NCBI GenBank assembly: GCA_036375275.1
Contig: DASUSF010000092.1
Location: 1-12,650, forward strand
DNA length: 12,650 nt
Origin: DASUSF01 sp036375275
Lineage (GTDB): Bacteria > Pseudomonadota > Alphaproteobacteria > Geminicoccales > Geminicoccaceae
Reading direction: 5' to 3'
The stretch's first letter is position 1, and the number at the start of each line of letters is the position of its first letter. The notes under the pieces are model-generated. The model saw nothing but the letters and a program-made list of their open reading frames with translations, was not told where the DNA came from and did no database searches. This document shows, one piece after another, positions 6,899-12,650 of the stretch. The position numbers were made by a program, and so were the translations under genes.

Positions 6899-6962
6899 CG
6901 ACGGCGCGGGTTCTGACGCGGCAGCGGCCTCGGGAGGCGCGCCCGGGTGGCGGACGTGCCGG

Positions 6963-8807
6963 CTACTGCTCCAGCCAGAAGGTGTCGGGCCGGTAGATCC
7001 CGATCTGGGCTCCGGGCTCCCAGTTGAACATCGCCTCTTCCGGCACGTTCCGGAGGTCCTTGCGCGCCACGACCGGCTGCAGGACGCCCCCGATCAGTCC
7101 GATCGAGTAGACCTGGTCGCCGTAGATGGCGAGGATCTCGCGCCAGATCTCCGCCCGCTGGTCCTTGTCCTCGGCCCGCCGCCAGGCGTCGAACAGCTCC
7201 ATCAGCCGCTTGGCCTCGGGCAGGTCGGGCGCCTCGCCGGCCTCGCCGTGGGTCTGGTAGTGCTGGCCCCACATCGGCCATTGGAGCTGGTTCTGATCGG
7301 TGGGCACGAACTCGACCGGGGCCATGTCCGCGGTCGGCACGCCGTTCTCGAGCCCGAACCAGATCGCCATCTGGGTCTCGCCGGAAAACACCCGGTTCCT
7401 GAACACCTCCCGCTGCGACGGCTTGATGTGGATCCGGATCCCGATGCCGAGCCACATCTCGCGGACCAGCTCCAGGATGTCCGACTGCTCGGTCTCCTCG
7501 CCCGCCGTCTCGACCACGAGGTCGAGCGGCCGGCCGTCGGGCAGCTTGCGCACGCCGTCCGCCGTCCGCTCGGTCAGACCCATCTCGTCGAGCAGGGCGT
7601 TCGCGCGCTCGGGATCATAGGTCGCCCAGTTGAACCGGAACTCCTCCTCGTACAGCGGGCTCGCCGGCAGGACCGTGTTGTTGCCGCCGATCCCGAGGCC
7701 GAAGTACATGATCTGATTGATCTCGTCCCGGTCGACCGCGAGCGACAGGGCGCGGCGGAAGCGGACGTCGCGGAACACTCCGCGCAGCACGTCGTCGGCG
7801 ACGTTCAGGTTCGGATAGACCGCGAGATGGGCGCCCCGCGCGGTCGGCCACAGGTAGGTCTTGAGCCCGCTCCGCTCCTCGCTGTCCTTGAGAAAGGTGT
7901 AGTGCTTGAAGAACAGGCCGCGGAACTGGAGATCCGTTTCGCCGGCGCCGGTCTTGATCGGGATCAGCTTGCTGTCGACCACCTCGAGGATCACCTTGTC
8001 GAGGTAGGGCAGCTGGACCCCGTTGGTGTCGACCCGGTGGAAGTACGGGTTGCGCTCGAAGATGAAGCGGGTCGAGGGCGGGGCGGTCACGAGCCGCCAG
8101 GGCTGCAGCGTCGGCAGCGCCGGGTCGTCGAACTTGTACATGTCGTCGAACCGGCTGTGCAGCTGGGCCCAGTCGCGCGCCTGCGTCTCGTCGATCATCG
8201 CCGCCAGCTCGTCGGGATCCGCGTACTTCTCGTGGTAACGCTTGAGATGGTGGGCCGGCATGTAGATGAAGGTCGGGCGCGCGCCGGCGAGCGCCGGGAG
8301 GAAGAACGGGTTGGGCTTCGACCAGCTGTAGCGGACGGTCAGCTCGTCCGGGAAGGTCACCTCGGGCAGCTCGCCCTCGACGTAGAGCGGCGACGGCGGC
8401 CCGACCGGATTGAGCTGCTCGTTACTGGCGACGTCCTCCCACCAGTAGCGGAAGTCCTCGCTGGTGAACGGCTCGCCGTCCGACCACTTGTGCCCCTGGC
8501 GGAGATGCATGGTGAAGGTCCGCCCGTCCTCGATCTCGACGTCCTTCAGGATGTCCGGGACCAGCTCCAGCTCCTGGTTGTAGGCCACGAGGCGGGCGTA
8601 GCCGTACACCACCATCAGCCGGGTGTCGCGCGGCCGGCCGACCAGGGTGGTGAGCGTGCCGCCCTGGTGGCCGATCGCCTTGCCGTTCTCGAACGACACG
8701 GTCGCCGGCTCCGCCGGGGGCTCCGCCCACGCCGGGAGCGCGCCCGCGCCGAGCGCGAGGAGGATCAGGGCGAGGCCCTCAGGCAGCGTGAAGGACGGCT
8801 TGGACAT
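6963..8807 (-). CDS. Periplasmic family-5 ABC transporter substrate-binding protein (peptide/opine type)
   Basis: A 614-residue extracytoplasmic binding protein of the SBP_bac_5 family (DppA/OppA/NikA superfamily), delivering a ligand to an inner-membrane importer. It has a signal peptide with hydrophobic core 11-24 and cleavage after AWA (26-28). There is no lipobox cysteine, so it should be soluble in the periplasm. Family features include LVPDILKDVEIEDGRTFTMH (82-101), the WSDGEPFTSEDFRYWWEDV segment (108-126), NPYFHRVDTNG and FRDVRFRRALSLAVDRDEIN in the central lobe, and TYDPERANALLDEMGL. It is longer than DppA (about 535), like many alphaproteobacterial members of the 600-residue group. 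AGGGA lies upstream of ATG 8807; the gene start overlaps the ATPase gene end by 29 bases, so it is last in the operon. Ligand unknown; the neighbouring glycan enzymes suggest a muropeptide or glycoconjugate (inference). Confidence 0.93.
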   Translation of the reverse strand: MSKPSFTLPEGLALILLALGAGALPAWAEPPAEPATVSFENGKAIGHQGGTLTTLVGRPRDTRLMVVYGYARLVAYNQELELVPDILKDVEIEDGRTFTMHLRQGHKWSDGEPFTSEDFRYWWEDVASNEQLNPVGPPSPLYVEGELPEVTFPDELTVRYSWSKPNPFFLPALAGARPTFIYMPAHHLKRYHEKYADPDELAAMIDETQARDWAQLHSRFDDMYKFDDPALPTLQPWRLVTAPPSTRFIFERNPYFHRVDTNGVQLPYLDKVILEVVDSKLIPIKTGAGETDLQFRGLFFKHYTFLKDSEERSGLKTYLWPTARGAHLAVYPNLNVADDVLRGVFRDVRFRRALSLAVDRDEINQIMYFGLGIGGNNTVLPASPLYEEEFRFNWATYDPERANALLDEMGLTERTADGVRKLPDGRPLDLVVETAGEETEQSDILELVREMWLGIGIRIHIKPSQREVFRNRVFSGETQMAIWFGLENGVPTADMAPVEFVPTDQNQLQWPMWGQHYQTHGEAGEAPDLPEAKRLMELFDAWRRAEDKDQRAEIWREILAIYGDQVYSIGLIGGVLQPVVARKDLRNVPEEAMFNWEPGAQIGIYRPDTFWLEQ

Positions 8808-10686
8808 CGGCTTCCCTGCTCATCCGGACATGATGCTGGCCCCCGACGTCGATCAGCCGGGTCGGCTCGCGCTGGATCGTGAACGGCGCTGGCCACGCTG
8901 CGGGATCCGAGGTCCTGCCGGCCATCAGCAGCTCGAAGTCGAGCGGCCTCGCGAGGTCGGGCTCGGGCACCGCCGCGAGCAGCGCCTTGGTGTAGGGGTG
9001 GATCGGCCGGGCGAACAGGGTCTCGGCCGGCGCCAGCTCGACGATCCGCCCGGCGCACATCACCGCGATCCGGTGGCAGAGGTACTTCACCACCGCGAGG
9101 TTGTGCGAAATGAACAGGTAGGTCAGGCCGAGCTCGGCCTGCAGGTCCTTGAGCAGGTTGAGGATCTGCGCCTGGACCGAGACGTCGAGGGCCGAGACCG
9201 GCTCGTCGCAGATCAGCATCTCCGGGCCGAGCGCGAGCGCCCGGGCAATTCCGATCCGCTGCCGCTGGCCGCCCGAGAAGCTGTGCGGGTAGCGCCGGAG
9301 GTGCCGGACGTCGAGGCCGACCGCGGACAGCAGCGCCTTGACCCGCGCGCGCCGGCTGTCCTCGTCGCCGAAGCTATGGATCACCATCGGCTCGGCGACG
9401 ATCTCGGACACCGTCATTCGCGGGTTGAGCGAATGGAAGGGGTCCTGGAACATGTACTGGAGCCGGGTGCGGAAGCGGCCGAGATCGCGACCCTCCAGCG
9501 CCAGCACGTCGATCGGAGCGCCCTTGCCCGGATGGAAGGTGACGCTGCCCCGATCCGGCTCGACGGCCCGCATCAGCACCTTTGAGACCGTGGTCTTGCC
9601 GCAGCCGCTCTCGCCCACCAGTCCGAAGGATTCGCCGCGGAGGATCGTGAACCCGACGTCGTCGACGGCGAGGATCTCCGCGCCACCGCCGCCGAACCAG
9701 CTCGCGTTGCGCGTCCGGTAGGTCTTGCGGAGCGCGCTGACCTCGAGGATCGGGACGCCGCTCGCGCCGGATGCCTCCGCGAGGGGGGTCGCGCCGCCCT
9801 CGACGAGCAGCGCCCGGCCCTCGGCCGCGACCTCGCGGAGCGGTGTCAGCCGCTCGGCCCGGTTCATGGCGAGGCGCGGCACGGCGTGCAGGAGGGCCTT
9901 CAGGTACGGGTGCTGCGGCCGCGACAGCAGCGCCGTCGTGGTGCCGCTCTCCATCACCCGGCCGCGGTAGAGCACGACCACCTCCTCGGCCATGTTGGCG
10001 ACTACGCCGAGGTCATGGGTGATGAACAGGATCGCCATCCCGAGCTCGGCCTGGAGATCGCGCATCAGCTTCAGGATCTGGGCCTGGATCGTGACGTCGA
10101 GGGCGGTGGTGGGCTCGTCCGCGATCAGCAGCGCGGGCTTGCAGACCAGCGCCATCGCGATCATCGCGCGCTGCCGGAGCCCGCCCGAGAGCTCGAAGGG
10201 ATAGGTGCGGAATGCGCCGGCCGGATCGGGGAAGCCGACCCGGCGGAGCATCTCGATGGTGCGGGCGCGCCCGGTGTCCCGACGCGCGTCGGTATGCAGG
10301 ATCAGCGCTTCCGAGATCTGGTCGCCGATCGTGTGCAGAGGCGACAGCGAGCTCATCGGCTCCTGGAAGATGATCGAGATGCGCCCGCCACGGACGCTCC
10401 GGCGGATCGGGTGATCGTCCGGATAGCTCGCGAGGTCCACGGCCTCGCCGCTTCCGGCCGGATCGCGGAACAGGATGCGGCCGGCGTTGATCTCGGCGAT
10501 CGCCGGCAGGATGCCGAGGATCGCCTGCGAGATCACGGACTTGCCCGAGCCGCTCTCGCCGACCAGCGCCACGGTCTTGCCGGGCGGGACGTCGAACGAC
10601 ACGCCACGCACCGCCTCGACCACGCCTTCGTCGGCGAGGAACTGGACCTCGAGGTCCCTCACCTCGAGCAGCGGCGGCGCGCTCAC
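8779..10686 (-). CDS. Tandem-domain dipeptide/oligopeptide ABC transporter ATP-binding protein
   Basis: A 635-residue ATPase with two complete nucleotide-binding domains in one chain (DppD-DppF fusion, as in YejF and GsiA). Domain 1: Walker A GESGSGKS (43-50), signature LSGGLRQR (166-173), Walker B LLIADEPT (186-193), His224. Domain 2: Walker A GESGCGKT (358-365), signature FSGGQRQR (470-477), Walker B LICDEPVS (491-498), His528. Both halves end with the peptide-transporter C-terminal motif (RPQHPYLKALL at 256-266; RPIHPYTKALL at 560-570). All catalytic residues look intact. The frame extends upstream to 11355, but that part is a shadow of the deacetylase; GTG 10686, with GGGGAGG four bases before it, overlaps the deacetylase stop as GTGA. 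It should power an importer together with the downstream binding protein; no permease genes are in the window. Confidence 0.94.
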   Translation of the reverse strand: MSAPPLLEVRDLEVQFLADEGVVEAVRGVSFDVPPGKTVALVGESGSGKSVISQAILGILPAIAEINAGRILFRDPAGSGEAVDLASYPDDHPIRRSVRGGRISIIFQEPMSSLSPLHTIGDQISEALILHTDARRDTGRARTIEMLRRVGFPDPAGAFRTYPFELSGGLRQRAMIAMALVCKPALLIADEPTTALDVTIQAQILKLMRDLQAELGMAILFITHDLGVVANMAEEVVVLYRGRVMESGTTTALLSRPQHPYLKALLHAVPRLAMNRAERLTPLREVAAEGRALLVEGGATPLAEASGASGVPILEVSALRKTYRTRNASWFGGGGAEILAVDDVGFTILRGESFGLVGESGCGKTTVSKVLMRAVEPDRGSVTFHPGKGAPIDVLALEGRDLGRFRTRLQYMFQDPFHSLNPRMTVSEIVAEPMVIHSFGDEDSRRARVKALLSAVGLDVRHLRRYPHSFSGGQRQRIGIARALALGPEMLICDEPVSALDVSVQAQILNLLKDLQAELGLTYLFISHNLAVVKYLCHRIAVMCAGRIVELAPAETLFARPIHPYTKALLAAVPEPDLARPLDFELLMAGRTSDPAAWPAPFTIQREPTRLIDVGGQHHVRMSREADVQAVLHAA

Positions 10687-11426
10687 GCCACCTCCCCGAA
10701 CAGGTCGGGGGCGGCGGCAAGCCGCGCGCCGGGGTGCCCCCGCAGCACCTCCAGCAGCCGCTCGAGAAAGGCCCAGCCGGGTTCGTCCATCACCAGATGA
10801 TGGCTGAGCACGCCGACCGGCTCGTCGGCACCGTCGATCGCATCGAGCAGCTGTCCGAGCGACGCCTCCGTCCCTGTGAACCCGCGGCCGCCTCGCCAGT
10901 CGACCGGGTCGAGGTGGGTGTTGATCTGGCGCAGCCCCGGTGCCGGCTCCGGCGAGGCCCGCCGGCCGAAGGTCGAGAGGCCGCGATAGCCCGCCCCGGG
11001 CAGGCGGGCGACCAGGGCCGGCGCGATCCGGTTCCACGGCGGGACCAGGACGGCCAGGAAGAGAGCGCCGAAGGCCTCCTCGAGGACCTTCCGCCCACGG
11101 CCCAGCGCCGCGACGAGATGGTCCGGCGGCTGGTGGTCGAGCTCGACCGGCTTCGCCCCTTCCGGGGCGGCGTTCCGGTGCGCGATCCCGTGCTGGAGGA
11201 TCGCCGCCCTGGAGCTGGCGACGATCGACGCCGCGGCATCGGCTTCCAGCCACGCCCCGACCACGGCGAGGGCGAGCGGCGCGTCCTGCCGCTCGGCGAG
11301 ATCGAGCAGCCGGTCCAGAGCCGGCGTCGCGCGGCCGGCGTCGTCGTCGCGCCACCAGAAGCGGATCGGCTCACCCTGCGCCGCCGACGCATCGAGCGCC
11401 GCCTCGAGGCCGGCCCAGCCGGTCAT
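10683..11426 (-). CDS. Polysaccharide deacetylase-like protein (NodB-type fold)
   Basis: A 247-residue protein with features of the carbohydrate esterase 4/NodB superfamily, which removes acetyl groups from N-acetylated sugars with a metal ion. Motif 1 appears as FWWRDDDAG (23-31), supplying the aspartates. Motif 2 is HGIAHRN (79-85), with the two metal-ligand histidines spaced four apart. Motif 3 is VPPWNRI (128-134). A late motif GVLSHHLVMDEPG supplies the last histidine. There is no signal peptide or membrane segment, so it appears cytoplasmic, unlike exported chitin or peptidoglycan deacetylases; that fits action on a lipid-linked or nucleotide-linked precursor (inference). ATG 11426 overlaps the glycosyltransferase stop as ATGA, with GGGAG eight bases upstream. 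The longer frame (to 12320) is a shadow of the glycosyltransferase. The family is known to me as conserved but uncharacterised in alphaproteobacteria. Confidence 0.85.
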   Translation of the reverse strand: MTGWAGLEAALDASAAQGEPIRFWWRDDDAGRATPALDRLLDLAERQDAPLALAVVGAWLEADAAASIVASSRAAILQHGIAHRNAAPEGAKPVELDHQPPDHLVAALGRGRKVLEEAFGALFLAVLVPPWNRIAPALVARLPGAGYRGLSTFGRRASPEPAPGLRQINTHLDPVDWRGGRGFTGTEASLGQLLDAIDGADEPVGVLSHHLVMDEPGWAFLERLLEVLRGHPGARLAAAPDLFGEVA

Positions 11427-12559
11427 CGGCGCCGCTCCCGACCACGCGCGCGCTCGAGGACCAGCCGCGCGCTGCGGTCCGCGCCGGCGAGGTCGATGGC
11501 CGGCCGCTCGCCCTCTGGAGCGTTCAGGCAGGCGTCGACCGCAGCGGCGAGCGCACGCGGGCCGAGCTCGCCGGCAGGGAGCAGCGTCGCGAGCCCGAGT
11601 CCCGCGAGCTTCAGGGCGCGCGTCCGCTGTTCCGTCTCGCCCGCATCTTCGAACGGCACGAGCACCATGCGCTTCTCGTACGCCAGAGCCTCCACCACCG
11701 TGTTGTAGCCCGCCTGCGAAATCGAGAGAAGGCTGTTCGCCAGAAGGTCCCGGAAGTCCGGGCGTTGCCGGTCGATGATCACGTGGGGGCGAGGCCGCTG
11801 CGCCAGAGCGGCCGCTTCGTCTTCGCCGGACGCGATCAGGCGCCACGCCGCGGCGGTCGAACGGACCAGGGCACGGGCGTCCAGAGCCGCGGCAAGCAGC
11901 GTCCGGCCGACCCGCCCGCCGCCGGTCGAGACCAGGATCTCGCCCCGTCCGACGCGGGACGCGCACGGCGCCGGCGCCGGGCCGACGAAGCCGGTCTCGA
12001 TCAGCCGCTCCCCGAGGTCGTCCCGGAATGGGAAGGTCAGCCCGAAGGGGATGATCAGGCGGTCGGTGTGCGCGAGGATCAGGTCGTAGTGCGAGAGCGC
12101 GCAGTCGCGCATCCAGCGGTATCGATCGGCTTCGCCCTTCTCGACCAGCACGTCGCGAACCGAGGCGATCCGGCTCGCCCCGAGGGCGCCGGCGCGCTCG
12201 AGCAGCGGCAGGAGCTCGCTCCGGAAGGCGCGCCGGCCGAATGGGAACATCTCCGTGATCACCACCGCGGGGCGAAGCTCGTCGAGCAGGTCGAGCAGCC
12301 GGCGGCGTCGTTCGCGCCACAGCGCCTCGCCGACCGGTCGGCCATCGTCGTCGACCATACGGCTGAACGTCGGATCGACGGCCCGAACCGCCGGCAGGCG
12401 GACCAGGCGGAGGTCCGGGCGGGCGAGCCAGGGCAGATCGCCGCCACCGCTGACCAGGGTCACCTCGAGGCCGTGCCGGCTCATCGCCGAGCTCAGGACG
12501 AGCGCCCGGCCGACGTGGCCGCTGCCGAGCAGGTGCTGGACCCAGAACAGGACCCTCAT
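11423..12559 (-). CDS. MurG-like predicted glycosyltransferase (GT28 / COG4671 type)
   Basis: A 378-residue GT-B-fold glycosyltransferase. The N-terminus VLFWVQHLLGSGHVGRALVL (3-22) has the glycine-rich loop and GHVGR motif of MurG-like enzymes. The linker region ILVSTGGGRVG (208-218) starts the second Rossmann domain. The donor-binding region shows LLSISQAGYNTVVEAL (277-292) and VPFEDAGETEQRTRA (301-315), matching the MurG G-G-N/E...EQ..RA pattern. There is no signal peptide; a cytoplasmic or membrane-peripheral place is expected. It is unlikely to be MurG itself: no division/cell-wall cluster genes surround it, and the N-terminal pattern fits the 'predicted glycosyl transferase' group. The ATG at 12559 overlaps the stop of the upstream gene as ATGA, and its own stop overlaps the deacetylase start. 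The pair probably builds then deacetylates an amino-sugar-containing glycan (inference). Confidence 0.86.
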   Translation of the reverse strand: MRVLFWVQHLLGSGHVGRALVLSSAMSRHGLEVTLVSGGGDLPWLARPDLRLVRLPAVRAVDPTFSRMVDDDGRPVGEALWRERRRRLLDLLDELRPAVVITEMFPFGRRAFRSELLPLLERAGALGASRIASVRDVLVEKGEADRYRWMRDCALSHYDLILAHTDRLIIPFGLTFPFRDDLGERLIETGFVGPAPAPCASRVGRGEILVSTGGGRVGRTLLAAALDARALVRSTAAAWRLIASGEDEAAALAQRPRPHVIIDRQRPDFRDLLANSLLSISQAGYNTVVEALAYEKRMVLVPFEDAGETEQRTRALKLAGLGLATLLPAGELGPRALAAAVDACLNAPEGERPAIDLAGADRSARLVLERARGRERRR

Positions 12560-12650
12560 GCCGCCGGCCCGAGCGCGACCGGCGGCCCGTCGAGCTCGAC
12601 GTCGCCCGCGCCGGTGACCCGGAGCGCGAGCGCCTCGCCCGGCCCGAGCC
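12556..12650 (-). CDS. C-terminal end of an unidentified gene (partial)
   Basis: The last 31 codons or so of a minus-strand frame that enters from the right edge and ends at TGA (12556-12558), overlapping the glycosyltransferase ATG as ATGA. It reads LGPGEALALRVTGAGDVELD (about 12589-12648), then GPPVALGPAA. The alternating hydrophobic pattern looks like beta-strands at the end of a larger protein. The same overlap style as the next two junctions and the lack of stop codons support a real gene, but the product cannot be named from this fragment. It could be a glycan-processing enzyme or another protein of the operon. Confidence 0.55.
   Translation of the reverse strand, partial: LGPGEALALRVTGAGDVELDGPPVALGPAA

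Noticed and set aside
6899..6962. Possible two-way terminator between the converging kinase and binding-protein genes (GCCTCGGGAGGC at 6927-6938)
   Set aside because: The stem leaves only a two-base loop at full length, and there is no T-run on either side; too weak to call.
7248..8882. A 544-codon plus-strand open frame
   Set aside because: It lies wholly antisense to the well-recognised solute-binding protein gene; its translation is Arg/Glu/Leu-rich with no recognisable domain, as expected of a shadow in GC-rich DNA.
10687..11355. Upstream extension of the tandem ATPase to 858 residues, suggesting a fusion with an Arg/Pro-rich N-terminal domain
   Set aside because: The extension is only the out-of-frame reading of the deacetylase gene; GTG 10686 has a good ribosome site and starts exactly at the conserved ATPase N-terminus.
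11427..12320. Upstream extension of the deacetylase to 545 residues
   Set aside because: It is an out-of-frame reading of the glycosyltransferase gene; ATG 11426 has GGGAG upstream and an ATGA overlap.

Overview
This is a very GC-rich, gene-dense Gram-negative chromosomal segment. Protein families and style point to an alphaproteobacterium, perhaps Rhodospirillales-like (inference: a bactofilin, an adenosine-kinase-type PfkB kinase with the LSD(P/S)FCV motif, an Mla-type lipid transporter with an auxiliary lipoprotein, periplasmic and outer-envelope proteins). I see no tRNA, rRNA, CRISPR array, insertion sequence or phage gene, and no stretch above 300 bases without a gene.

Left part (164-3708, minus strand): a compact four-gene operon for a lipid (Mla/MCE-type) ABC transporter. 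In transcription order it holds a permease with an N-terminal STAS domain, its ATPase, a membrane-anchored MCE/MlaD protein and an auxiliary lipoprotein. The last two junctions are 4-base GTGA and ATGA overlaps. Together they would make an inner-membrane lipid transporter reaching into the periplasm. Upstream on the same strand are a small exported protein of unknown function (3805-4185) and a bactofilin (4247-4909), the latter with a good-looking sigma-70-type promoter (5004-5032).

Middle (5061-6898): an EI24/CysZ-like membrane protein (minus) and an adenosine-kinase-like sugar kinase (plus) diverge from a 128-base region containing two perfect inverted repeats and a possible promoter.

Right part (6963-12650, minus strand): the most unusual unit. 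The end of an unidentified gene runs through an ATGA overlap into a MurG-like glycosyltransferase. This overlaps (ATGA) a polysaccharide-deacetylase-like protein, which overlaps (GTGA) a tandem-domain oligopeptide-type ABC ATPase, which overlaps by 29 bases a periplasmic family-5 solute-binding protein. Glycan-modifying enzymes are thus translationally tied to half of a peptide/opine-type importer. The permeases are not in the window and would be expected to the right of base 12650.
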